Assembly: GCA_017538365.1 (NCBI GenBank)
Contig: JAFYIZ010000038.1
Span: forward strand, 1 to 40,719
Direction: 5' to 3'
Origin: a bacterium
GTDB lineage: Bacteria > UBP6 > UBA1177
DNA length: 40,719 bases
Part shown: piece after piece, positions 25,783 to 35,700 of the stretch
Layout of the letters: every line of letters begins with the position of its first letter
Position numbering within the stretch: position 1 is the stretch's first letter
Notes under the pieces: generated by a model
What the model was told of the DNA's origin: nothing
Database searches by the model: none
The model's input: the letters and a program-made list of their open reading frames with translations, nothing else
Made by a program: the position numbers and the translations under genes

Positions 25783-27233
25783 GTTTTTTTTCTCTTCATA
25801 AAAAAACCCTGCACTATACTCAACAAATATTCGAAGCTGTCAATTTTGAAGAGTTTTGATCCTGCGACATACAAAAACGCACCGAGAGAAACCTGAATCA
25901 AAAGCGTCAGAATGTCGTCCAAACCGATAAAGCTTATACAATATACCACAGCCCCCATTCCGAGCGAAAGAATTATCTGCGGCAGCATATCCTTGAACTG
26001 GTCTCCGTATTTGTAGTCAAGCAGTTTTCTGTTAGGCCATGAATTTACGATCTGATTGCACAACGATACCGCAAGAGCACTATATGCCATTGCAAGCACG
26101 CTTATCCACATTGTTGCCAGCACTGATATAAGTCCAAGAATTTTCTTGATTATTTCAAGTTTTAAAAAAAGATCGCTTCTTCCCAAAGCTTTCATGGCGT
26201 TTAGATTTGCAGTGTGAATCGGATAAAATGCATATGTAAAGCAGAAAATCCTTAAAAACGGAACGCACGGCAACCACTTTTCCGTAAGGAGAAGCCTTAC
26301 CAACGGTTCTGCACACACAGCAAGCCCGGCCATACATGGCATTATTATATAAGTGCTCGTTTTTATTGCCCTTCTTGTCATAGCCCGGACACGCTGCCTA
26401 TCATCCTGTTCTGCCGACATTGTCGGCAGAAGAACACTGTCGATTGAAGAATTTATATTTGACACTATGAAACGCGGGAAATACGTCGAGCGGTTATAAA
26501 AAGCCAAATCAGAAGTAGTATAAAGTTTGCCTATTATCAAAGATCTGAGCTCGCGGTAGCCGACTTCTATCAAAGCTGAAGCAAGCAGTTTCCAACCGTA
26601 AGAAAAAAGACCTTTCAGTCTTTCGAACGAAAACAAGAGCTTTGGTCGCCATTTCACAGTCACCCAAAGAATAAGCGCTGCAGATGCAGCTCTTGACAGT
26701 TGCTGCGCAACAACTGCCCACACGCCGAAGCCGTTATAGGCCATAGCGATACCCACAACCGCAGCAAAAACCGTCCCCCCTAAAGTCGAATAAAAAAACC
26801 GTTTGAAAATCAAATGCCGTGAAACATAAGCCTGCTGAATATTGCATACACCTGAAATAATAAGCATAAGACTTAAAACACGGACAACAGATGTCAGATC
26901 GGGCATACCGTAAAAATCGGCGATAAGCGGAGCCACAGCAAACATCAATCCGTAAAGAACAATACATACCGCCATATTGAAATAGAAAACACTCGAAAAA
27001 TCGAGGTCATCAGCATGCTTCTTCTGGATAAGAGCATTGCCAAGTCCGCTATCGACAAAAACCTGTAAAACGTTAATAAAAACAGTAACTATAGCGATTA
27101 TACCAAATGCTTCAGGGGCAAGTAAACGGGCAAGAACAATCTCGACTAAAAAGGCAACCGCCTGAGCTCCGGTACGCTCAGCCAACCGCCATAAAATATT
27201 AGAGAATGCTTTATTTCTAATATTTTCGCTCAA
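25779..27233 (-). CDS. Wzx-like polysaccharide flippase
   Basis: A 484-aa membrane protein with about 12-14 helices of the polysaccharide transporter (MOP/WzxC) family, which moves lipid-linked repeat units across the inner membrane. The N-terminus SNILWRLAERTGAQ, the VLARLLAPEAFGIIA segment and SGLGNALIQKK are characteristic. The start codon is TTG at 27233, supported by AAAGGTGA just upstream and by the family N-terminus. It begins 3 bp after the polymerase stop. Confidence 0.9.
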   Translation of the reverse strand: MSENIRNKAFSNILWRLAERTGAQAVAFLVEIVLARLLAPEAFGIIAIVTVFINVLQVFVDSGLGNALIQKKHADDLDFSSVFYFNMAVCIVLYGLMFAVAPLIADFYGMPDLTSVVRVLSLMLIISGVCNIQQAYVSRHLIFKRFFYSTLGGTVFAAVVGIAMAYNGFGVWAVVAQQLSRAASAALILWVTVKWRPKLLFSFERLKGLFSYGWKLLASALIEVGYRELRSLIIGKLYTTSDLAFYNRSTYFPRFIVSNINSSIDSVLLPTMSAEQDDRQRVRAMTRRAIKTSTYIIMPCMAGLAVCAEPLVRLLLTEKWLPCVPFLRIFCFTYAFYPIHTANLNAMKALGRSDLFLKLEIIKKILGLISVLATMWISVLAMAYSALAVSLCNQIVNSWPNRKLLDYKYGDQFKDMLPQIILSLGMGAVVYCISFIGLDDILTLLIQVSLGAFLYVAGSKLFKIDSFEYLLSIVQGFFMKRKKT

Positions 27234-27236
27234 AAA

Positions 27237-28301
27237 TCACCTTTCGAATATCCAATAGTAATTAACCGTATCGGGGTTCTTGTACAGATCGTAGATCCAA
27301 AAAATAAAATAAAAAACTAAAACCATAGCATAAACTGCCATAACTATCGGCTTTATCTTTTCGTGCTCCGGCTTCAAAGACGGGAATATCAGCGGAATAA
27401 AAAGAATGTTGAAGATATTGGTATAACTACAGATCCTGTTTAAATAGATACTGCCCATCGACGCCACATTGAGGACAGCGTTAAGAAGCGAAAGGTTAAA
27501 AAGGCAATAAATATCGTCATTTTCTACGTTTTTATATGTTTTTTTGAAAAACGCATAGACTGCAACAGGCATACAATTGACCACTATCCTCAGCATATTG
27601 ACAGACTGGGTAACAGTTGCTGAAGTTGCATCGGCAATACCCTCACCTCTTTTAAGCAACGCCATGAAAATGAATAATTTGTCGTAAAAAAATCTCACTA
27701 TCAAAGCGAAAAACACCAACATAGCGATACGTTTTTTATCGATTTTATTATCTGCCAGAAAGTAAACAGGAAGCATCAAAACTGCAGAGACGTGGAATGC
27801 CGCAGCAATCGCACAGAATGCGCACCAGTACCAGAATTTACGATCCCTCAAAAACGGGTATCCACAAAAAAGTATTGTTGCAGCAACTGACTGTTTAACA
27901 ATGTTGAACGAAAAATGCCAGCACCCTATCAAAATATAGAGCAGAATGGCTAGTTCTATGCTTTTGCCCCTTTTCACTATAAAGACAATGACCGGAACAA
28001 CCGTGATAACAGCCATCAAAAAAAACCATGTCGCGTAATCGTTGTATATCAGTGAGGAAATTTTGGCGAAAATTGAAAGCGCCGGCTGGGAAAGAATGGA
28101 AAAATTGTCTATATATTCCGAATACATAATCACGTAGGTCTTGTAATCCGTTCCAACCATATACCTTAGACCGGACACAGCAGTCAGAATTACTGCTGCA
28201 ACTATATAGGACATCTTTCGTATTATTGGCTTACAACCTTCAGCCGATGAAAACACAAAAAGGAAAGAAAGTATTGAAAATACTGATAAATATACTAACA
28301 T
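27237..28301 (-). CDS. EpsG/Wzy-like polysaccharide polymerase
   Basis: This 354-aa protein has about 10 membrane segments and the EpsG-family signature GLRYMVGTDYKTY, so it probably polymerises the glycan repeat unit. It is the first gene of the locus after the rpoC terminator. The ATG has no clear Shine-Dalgarno, which is odd for this window. A -10 box lies about 60 bp upstream. Ligase versus polymerase activity cannot be separated from sequence alone. Confidence 0.8.
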   Translation of the reverse strand: MLVYLSVFSILSFLFVFSSAEGCKPIIRKMSYIVAAVILTAVSGLRYMVGTDYKTYVIMYSEYIDNFSILSQPALSIFAKISSLIYNDYATWFFLMAVITVVPVIVFIVKRGKSIELAILLYILIGCWHFSFNIVKQSVAATILFCGYPFLRDRKFWYWCAFCAIAAAFHVSAVLMLPVYFLADNKIDKKRIAMLVFFALIVRFFYDKLFIFMALLKRGEGIADATSATVTQSVNMLRIVVNCMPVAVYAFFKKTYKNVENDDIYCLFNLSLLNAVLNVASMGSIYLNRICSYTNIFNILFIPLIFPSLKPEHEKIKPIVMAVYAMVLVFYFIFWIYDLYKNPDTVNYYWIFER

Positions 28302-28357
28302 TCACAAACAACTGTTTCACGACATTTTCTGTCGGCAATTTTTACCGTAGCGAACAT

Positions 28358-28363
28358 ATTATA
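28358..28363 (-). promoter_or_regulatory. -10 box for the glycan locus
   Basis: A perfect TATAAT on the minus strand lies 56 bp upstream of the EpsG-like start and between it and the rpoC terminator. Upstream DNA is a long T/A run with no clear -35 hexamer. Because the rpoC transcript ends just before it, a promoter is needed here. Confidence 0.45.
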
Positions 28364-28402
28364 ATTAAAAAAAAAAGCAATATATTAAAACTTCTCAGGC
28401 AT

Positions 28403-28428
28403 AAAAAAACCCCTCCGAAGAGGGGTTT
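28403..28428 (-). terminator. Rho-independent terminator after rpoC
   Basis: On the minus strand the 9-bp stem AAACCCCTC / GAGGGGTTT closes a TTCG tetraloop and is followed by a run of T. It lies 23 bp past the rpoC stop and should end the ribosomal-protein/RNA polymerase transcript. The flanking A and T runs mean it could also work in the other direction. Confidence 0.92.
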
Positions 28429-28451
28429 CATAAAAATAATGAGCAAAATTT

Positions 28452-31400
28452 TTATTCTTCGTCTCTCGTATCGGAGCCGGAAGGAATGTCGTCAGTTTCG
28501 CTGAAACCTTCTTCATCTCCTTCCATACCGTTGGAGATATTACTGAAATCAAAAGCGCCTTCCATATCCATGTCCTCGGAAAGTCTTCTGCTTGCACGGA
28601 AAGAAGTTCTCGAGGTTCTCGTGGTGACATCTTCGTCGTCAGAAACCGCTTCGGAGTTTTCCATTCCCGGGATTTTGATTTCGTAATTTGCTTCGCTGTA
28701 TTTTGGGAACCCTGTTCCGGCAGGAATGATTTTTCCTATGATGATATTCTCTTTGATACCGCGGAGAATATCTTTTTTCCTTTCGACACTTGCATTGGTG
28801 AGGACTTTCGTCGTTTCCTGGAAGCTGGCTGCCGAGAAGAAACTTTCGGTGTTGAGGGCTGCCTTCGTGATACCGAGAAGAACAACGTCCCATGTTGCCG
28901 GTTTGAGTCCTTTCTCTTCAGTGATGCGGTTGATCTTTTCGAGTTTTTCCTTCTCGACGAGCTCGTCTTTCATAAGCATCGTGTCGCCCGGATCGATGAT
29001 TTTTCTCTTCTTGAGCATCTGTTTTACGATGATTTCGATGTGCTTGTCGTTGATCGGAACACCCTGAAGTTTGTAAACTCTCTGGACTTCCTGAACAAGG
29101 AACTTCGCAACAGCAACTTCACCGCTGATTCTCAGGATGTCGTGCGGATCGATCGTTCCTTCGATAAGAGCTTCGCCCGCTTCGACCGTATCACCGTCGT
29201 GGACGTTGATGTGCTTTTCTTTAGGAATCTGAATCGGTTCCATCGATTCACCGCCGTCAACAGGAGTAACCGTGATGACACGTTTGCTCTTCGAGTTCTT
29301 TCCTTCGCTGGTAATCGAAACGATACCCGAAATTTCCGATACTTTCGCCGGATTTTTGGTCTTTCTGGCTTCGAACAAATCGCTGATTCTCGGAAGACCG
29401 CCCGTGATATCTTTCGTTTTTCTTGCAGCTCTCGGAACTTTGGCGAGAACATCGCCGGGTGCTACGAGCGCGCCGTTCGGAACTTCGATGTATGCGTTGA
29501 CCGGAAGATGGTAAACCGCTTCACCTCTTTCGAGTTTTTTCGCGGTCTTTCTTCCTTTTTTACCCTCTTCGGTAATAAGGAGCTGAGGAGACATTTTCGC
29601 ATCACGGGTCGGAATTACAACCGTTTTGGTAAGACCGGTGTTCTGATCCTGCTCTTCCCTCATCGTGATACCGTTTTCAAGGTCTTCGTAAGCGATGACA
29701 CCGTCGGTCTCTGCAATAATCGGATCATTGTAAGGATCCCAGTCTGCAAGGATCGTTCCTTCGGCGACATGAGCACCGTCAGCAACTTTAAGGTTGGTTC
29801 CGTATGTTACCGGATATTTTTCCCTGTCTCTTCCTTTCTCGTCCTGAATAACGATTTTTCCGTTTCTGTTCATGACGACGAAAGTTCCGTCGGGTTTCTG
29901 GAGAAGTTTGATGTCTTTGTAAGCGACTTTGCCGGCTCTCTTCGACTCGTGGCTTGACTTTTCACTTTTACCTGAAGCAACACCGCCGACGTGGAAAGTT
30001 CTCATCGTAAGCTGCGTTCCTGGTTCACCGATTGACTGTGCCGCGATGAATCCGACAGCTTCACCGACGTTTACGAGGTGACCGCGCGCCAAATCTCTGC
30101 CGTAGCACTTTGCACAAACACCGAAAGGACTTCTGCACGTAAGAACCGATCTGATTCTGACGCTGTCAATACCGAGGTCGACGATTTTATCAGCCTTTTC
30201 CTCGTCTATCATCGTGTTGGCCTCGATGATGATCTCGCCTGTATCGGGATCTTCAATATCGTCAAGCGTGACTCTGCCGAGGATTCTCTCTTTGAGCGGA
30301 GCTATGATTTCGCCCGATTCATTGAGCATAGCCTCAACATCGATACCGCTGTTCGTTCCGCAGTCTTCTTCGACTACGACTACATCCTGAGCGACATCGA
30401 CAAGTCTTCTTGTGAGGTAACCTGAGTTAGCGGTTTTAAGAGCGGTATCGGCCGAACCTTTTCTTGCACCGTGTGTTGACGTGAAGTAGTCAAGGGAGTC
30501 AAGACCTTCCTTGAAGTTTGCAAGAATAGGCGTTTCGATGATGTCGCCGTTCGGTTTCGACATAAGACCACGCATACCGCCGAGCTGTCTGATCTGATCC
30601 TGAGAACCTCTGGCTTTCGAGTCAGCCATGACGTAGACCGAGTTTTCCGAAGGCATGATGATTTCGCCCCAAAGCGGATGTTCGATCTTCTTTTCCTTGA
30701 GACCTTCCATCATCTTTTTGGTAACTCTTTCGTTTGCAACACCCCAAAGGTCAACGATCTTATTGTAACGCTCAGACTTCGTGATGTTACCGTCTTTGTA
30801 CTGATCTTCGACTTCACGGACAGATTTTTCGGTTTCAGCGATAATTGCAGCCTTTTCAGCCGGAATTTTGATATCGTCTATAGAAATCGAGTAAGCTGCC
30901 TTTGTCGAATACTGGTAACCGAGGTTTTTGATTTTGTCGGCAAAAATGACCGTAGCCTTTCCGCCTGCAACTCTGAAACTCTTGTCGAGAATCGACGTCC
31001 AGTCACCTTTTTTGAGCTGTCTGTTGATCGTATCAAAACCGAGTTCTTTCGGTGTTACAGCCCAGATAAGAAGACGTCCTGCCGTCGTGACGCGAAGTTT
31101 TCCGTCAATGCGGACCTTGATTATAGACTGCCAGTCAATAATGCCGGAATCACGCGCCATAAGAGCTTCAGTATCGGAATAGAAAACCTTTCCTTCGCCC
31201 TTCGAATAAGGTTTTGCGGTAGTCAGGTAGTAAAGACCGAGAACCATATCCTGCGCCGGAGAAATTACCGGAGTACCGGATGCCGGAGAAAGAATGTTGT
31301 TCGTCGACATCATGAGAACGCGGCTTTCGAGCTGCGCCTCAATGCTGAGCGGAAGGTGAACAGCCATCTGGTCGCCGTCGAAGTCAGCGTTGAACGCGAC

Positions 31401-32768
31401 GCAAACGAGCGGGTGAAGTCTGATCGCCTTCGAGTCGATAAGAACCGGTTCAAAAGCCTGAATACCGAGTCTGTGAAGCGTAGGAGCACGGTTGAGAAGG
31501 ACCGGATGCTCTTTTACGACTTCTTCAAGGATTTCCCATACAACATCTTCGCCCGCTTCGACCATGTTTTTAGCTGCCTTGACAGTGCTTACAAGGTTTC
31601 TTTCGGAAAGTTTGTTGTAGATGAACGGCTTGAAAAGCTCGAGAGCCATGACTTTCGGAAGACCGCATTCGTGCAGTTTGAGTTCCGGACCGACCGTAAT
31701 AACCGAACGACCTGAGTAGTCGACACGTTTTCCGAGAAGGTTCTGACGGAAACGGCCGCTCTTACCTTTGAGCATTTCACTGAGTGATTTCAGCGCTCTG
31801 CCGTTCGCACCCTGAACCGGTCTGTGCACTTTCGTGTTGTCGAAAAGCGCGTCAACCGCTTCCTGAAGCATTCTCGTCTCGTTTTTGATGATGACATCGG
31901 GAGCACCAAGATCCATAAGCTTTTTCAAACGGATATTTCTGTTGAGAACTCTTCTGTAAAGGTCGTTGAGGTCGCTTGTCGCGAAACGGCTTCCGCCTTC
32001 AAGCGGAACAAGCGGTCTCAAATCGGGCGGAAGAACGGGAAGGACAGTGAGGATCATGTTTTCAGGTCTCTCTCCCGAACGGATGAACTTATTGAAAACA
32101 TTGATCCTTTTCTGCAACTTAGCCTGCTGGTTCTTGTCACCGCAGGTTGCAAGTTCTTCTTCGACTTCCTTCTTTACGGCAACGAGATCCATCTCTTCGA
32201 GAAGCTGTCTGAGCGGAGCTGCACCTGTTTCGGCGTAAATCTGTTCCGGACCGTATTTTTCAAGAAGTTCGTTGTACTGCTCTTCTTCGAGATACTGTCC
32301 TTTGACAACGCCTTTTATTTCCGATCTGAGAACAACGTAGCCTTCGCAGTAGATAACGCTGCTGAGGTTGGTGTTGCTCATTCCGAGAAGCGTATTGATG
32401 TAGAAAGGAGAGGTTTTGACATACCAGATGTGGGCAACCGGAGTAGCCAGTGTGATATGCCCCATTCTCTCTCTTCTGACCTTGGATTCGATAACTTCGA
32501 CACCGCATTTTTCGCAGACGATGCCTTTGTATTTCATCCTTCTGTATTTGCCGCAGAGACACTCGTAATCATTGATCGGACCGAAAATTTTCGCGCAGAA
32601 AAGACCGTCCTTTTCAGGCTTATATGTTCTGTGATTGAGTGTTTCGGGCTTTTTGACTTCGCCGTAAGACCATTCGAGAATCTTTTCGGGCGAAGCGAGC
32701 GATACCTCAATAGCCTTAAAATCAAAACTGCTTTTCGACTTGTCGAAAACTTTGTAAATGTCTTTCAA
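28452..32768 (-). CDS. rpoC: RNA polymerase subunit beta-prime
   Basis: The 1438-aa catalytic subunit has the active-site NADFDGDQMAVHLP, an N-terminal zinc site (CLCGKYRRMKYKGIVCEKCG), a second zinc site (CRSPFGVCAKC) and a large SI3-like insertion in the trigger-loop region. The C-terminus is an acidic tail (GDEEGFSETDDIPSGSDTRDEE region). The start codon is TTG at 32768, positioned by AGGAGG seven bases upstream and by the family N-terminus MKDIYKVFDK. It follows rpoB by 9 bp and is closed by the terminator at 28403-28428. rpsL/rpsG/fusA do not follow. Confidence 0.97.
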   Translation of the reverse strand: MKDIYKVFDKSKSSFDFKAIEVSLASPEKILEWSYGEVKKPETLNHRTYKPEKDGLFCAKIFGPINDYECLCGKYRRMKYKGIVCEKCGVEVIESKVRRERMGHITLATPVAHIWYVKTSPFYINTLLGMSNTNLSSVIYCEGYVVLRSEIKGVVKGQYLEEEQYNELLEKYGPEQIYAETGAAPLRQLLEEMDLVAVKKEVEEELATCGDKNQQAKLQKRINVFNKFIRSGERPENMILTVLPVLPPDLRPLVPLEGGSRFATSDLNDLYRRVLNRNIRLKKLMDLGAPDVIIKNETRMLQEAVDALFDNTKVHRPVQGANGRALKSLSEMLKGKSGRFRQNLLGKRVDYSGRSVITVGPELKLHECGLPKVMALELFKPFIYNKLSERNLVSTVKAAKNMVEAGEDVVWEILEEVVKEHPVLLNRAPTLHRLGIQAFEPVLIDSKAIRLHPLVCVAFNADFDGDQMAVHLPLSIEAQLESRVLMMSTNNILSPASGTPVISPAQDMVLGLYYLTTAKPYSKGEGKVFYSDTEALMARDSGIIDWQSIIKVRIDGKLRVTTAGRLLIWAVTPKELGFDTINRQLKKGDWTSILDKSFRVAGGKATVIFADKIKNLGYQYSTKAAYSISIDDIKIPAEKAAIIAETEKSVREVEDQYKDGNITKSERYNKIVDLWGVANERVTKKMMEGLKEKKIEHPLWGEIIMPSENSVYVMADSKARGSQDQIRQLGGMRGLMSKPNGDIIETPILANFKEGLDSLDYFTSTHGARKGSADTALKTANSGYLTRRLVDVAQDVVVVEEDCGTNSGIDVEAMLNESGEIIAPLKERILGRVTLDDIEDPDTGEIIIEANTMIDEEKADKIVDLGIDSVRIRSVLTCRSPFGVCAKCYGRDLARGHLVNVGEAVGFIAAQSIGEPGTQLTMRTFHVGGVASGKSEKSSHESKRAGKVAYKDIKLLQKPDGTFVVMNRNGKIVIQDEKGRDREKYPVTYGTNLKVADGAHVAEGTILADWDPYNDPIIAETDGVIAYEDLENGITMREEQDQNTGLTKTVVIPTRDAKMSPQLLITEEGKKGRKTAKKLERGEAVYHLPVNAYIEVPNGALVAPGDVLAKVPRAARKTKDITGGLPRISDLFEARKTKNPAKVSEISGIVSITSEGKNSKSKRVITVTPVDGGESMEPIQIPKEKHINVHDGDTVEAGEALIEGTIDPHDILRISGEVAVAKFLVQEVQRVYKLQGVPINDKHIEIIVKQMLKKRKIIDPGDTMLMKDELVEKEKLEKINRITEEKGLKPATWDVVLLGITKAALNTESFFSAASFQETTKVLTNASVERKKDILRGIKENIIIGKIIPAGTGFPKYSEANYEIKIPGMENSEAVSDDEDVTTRTSRTSFRASRRLSEDMDMEGAFDFSNISNGMEGDEEGFSETDDIPSGSDTRDEE

Positions 32769-32777
32769 GGTATCCTC

Positions 32778-35700
32778 CTATCTGTTGTTGTCTTCAATCA
32801 AATTTACGTTAAGGCAGAGGCTCTGCATCTCTTTTACGAGAACGGAGAACGACGCCGGAATTCCCATTTCGTATTTGGTCTTGCCGCGGACGATTGCTTC
32901 GTAAAGTTTCTTTCTTCCCTCGACATCATCCGATTTTACGGTAAGGAACTCCTGCAGACAGTAAGCCGCGCCGTAAGCACCGAGCGCCCAAACCTCCATT
33001 TCACCGAGTCTCTGACCGCCGAACTGAGCTTTACCGCCGAGAGGCTGCTGCGTAACGAGCGAGTAAGGACCTGTGCTTCTTGCATGGACTTTCTCGTCGA
33101 CCAGGTGGTGGAGTTTGAGGAAGTACATAACGCCGACAGTTACATCCGATTCGAAAGGTTCGCCGGTTCTGCCGTCGAAAAGTATCATCTTGCCGTTTTC
33201 ACGCTCGCCCGTCTTCTTGAGAATGTCTCTGATTTCCGATTCCTGTGCACCGTCGAAAACCGGTGTAGCCGTATAGATACCGCCTTTCATCGACTTGATG
33301 AAACTGCGGACATCGTCTTCCGAAGCCTCGTCGATAAGTTTGGAAACTTCTTCGCTCGGATCGAGAATCTCTTTGAGTTTTGCTCTGAGTTTATCAACGC
33401 CGTAGTTTTCTTCCATATAGCGGTTGATCTGTTCGCCGAGTTTTCTAGCGCCGAGACCAAGATGGACTTCAAAAATCTGTCCGATGTTCATACGACTGGG
33501 AACGCCGAGCGGGTTAAGAACGATGTCGACCGTTCTGCCGTCTTCCATGTAAGGAACATCCTCTTCCGGAAGAAGCATCGAAACAACACCTTTGTTACCG
33601 TGACGACCCGACATTTTGTCGCCGACCGAAAGTTTTCTCTTGACCGCAACAAAAACCTTGACCGATTTTACAACGCCAGGAGTAAGGTCGTCGTCTCTCG
33701 TGATCTGCTTCATCTTGTTGTCGTAGATCTTTTTGACCATATCGACCTTGCGGTTCATATTAAGGAAAAGCTCTTTCGCATTTTTGAGAAGCTCTCTGTC
33801 TTTTACACTGACTGCACCGAGAAGGCTTTCCGGAATAGTTGCAAGGATTTCCGGAGTAAGTTCCGTTCCTTTCTTGACTACAACAGCATCCTTTTCGTTC
33901 TTGAGATCAGCATCGGTCTTTTTGCCTACAAACATCTTTCTGATAAGTTCGTAAGTGTGTTTTTCAATGATGCGGACTTCGTCGTCGCGGTTTCTCTTGA
34001 CGGCATCCATCTGCTCCTGCTGCTGCTCTTTCATGCGGTTGTCTTTCTTGGTTCCCTTTCTCGAGAAAATTCTCGTGTCGATGACAACACCTTCCGTGCC
34101 GGGATGGACATAAAGCGAATTGTCTTTTACGTCACCCGCCTTTTCGCCGAATATAGCTCTGAGGAGTTTTTCTTCGGGAGTGAGAACAGTTTCACCTTTA
34201 GGCGTAACCTTACCGACAAGAATATCGCCCGGTTTTATCTTCTGACCTATCCTGATGATACCGCTTTCGTCGAGTTTTCTAAGAATCTCGTCGGATGCGT
34301 TCGGAATATCGGCCGTGATTTCTTCCGGACCGCGCTTGGTGTCTCTCGCCTCGCAGATGAATTCTTCGATGTGGACCGACGTGTAGTAGTCGTCCTTGAG
34401 AAGTCTGCGGTTAATGAGAACCGAGTCCTCGTAGTTGTAGCCGTTCCAGGGCATGAACGCGATGAGAACGTTTTTGCCGAGTGCGAGTTCGCCGCGGTTG
34501 ATAGCGGGACCATCGGCAATGACGTCGCCCTTTCTGACGAAATCACCAACCGAAACGACCGGACGCTGGTTGATCGCAGTGTTCTGGTTGGAACGTTTGA
34601 ACTTTATAAGGTTGTAAATATCGACATCGACATTGTTGTCTTCTTCGACTTTGACAACGATTCTGCTCGAATCGACCTTTACTACAGTACCGTTTCTCTG
34701 TGCGAAAAGTGTATAGCCCGAGTCTCTCGCAACATACCTTTCCATACCCGTTCCTACAAGCGGAGCATCCGTTCTGATAAGCGGAACTGCCTGACGCTGC
34801 ATGTTCGAACCCATCAACGCTCTGTTTGCGTCATCGTGTTCAAGGAACGGAATAAGCGCTGCGGAAACAGAAACAAGCTGAACCGGAACAAGGTCGACAA
34901 GCGTAATTTCTTCACGCGGAACTCTGACAGGCTCGCCGTCTTTTCTCGCATTAACGATTTCGTCAATGATTTTACCGTTTTTGTCAAGCTTTACCGAGGA
35001 AGGCATAATGACTTCCGTCTCCTCCTTTATTGCGTCAAGGTAGACTACTTCATCGGTGACTTTGCAGTTTTTGACAACTCTGTAAGGAGTTTCGATGTAT
35101 CCGAATTTGTCTATTCTTGCAAAAGTCGTAAGCGAAACGATAAGACCGACGTTCGGACCTTCGGGAGTTTCGACAGGGCAGATTCTGCCGTAGTGCGTTC
35201 TGTGAACGTCTCGGACTTCGAAACCTGCGTGTTCACGAGTCAAACCGCCGGGGCCGAGTGCGGAAAGTCTTCTTTTGTGGGTCATTTCGGAAAGAACGTT
35301 CGTATGATCCATGAACTGACTGAGCTGACCTGTCGCAAAGAAGTCTTTCAGAACTGCGGAAACCTGCTTGTAGCTGATGACTTCATAAGGAGACTGGTTG
35401 TTTTCGGGAGATCCGCTCGCAATCTTCTCCTTTATGCTGTGCGACATCTTGAGAAGACCTGTCTTGAAAACATCTTCAAGAAGTTCGCCGACAAGACGGA
35501 CTCTTCTGTTTCCAAGATGGTCGATATCGTCAACCTTACCTCTGCCGTCGGTGAGTTCGAGAAGACGAATGACTGAATTCATTACATCTTCCCTTCTGAG
35601 CTGCCTTTCCGTGAGAGGAACATCCTCTTTGAACTTATAGTTCATTCTAAGACGGCCGACTTCGCTGAGGTCATAGTTTTCCGGATTCAGGAAAGTGTTT

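Noticed and set aside
35195-35335. RpoB rifampicin pocket differs from E. coli (DHTNVL for DQNNPL, VHRTHYG for VHPTHYG)
   Set aside because: Position 564 varies naturally in susceptible species, and the main resistance residues (Asp516, His526, Ser531 equivalents) are unchanged, so no resistance claim is justified.
31824-35576. A 1250-aa open frame on the plus strand across rpoC and rpoB
   Set aside because: It is exactly antisense to two essential genes, crosses their junction, and its translation has no recognisable domain. Codon bias of rpoBC keeps the opposite frame open.
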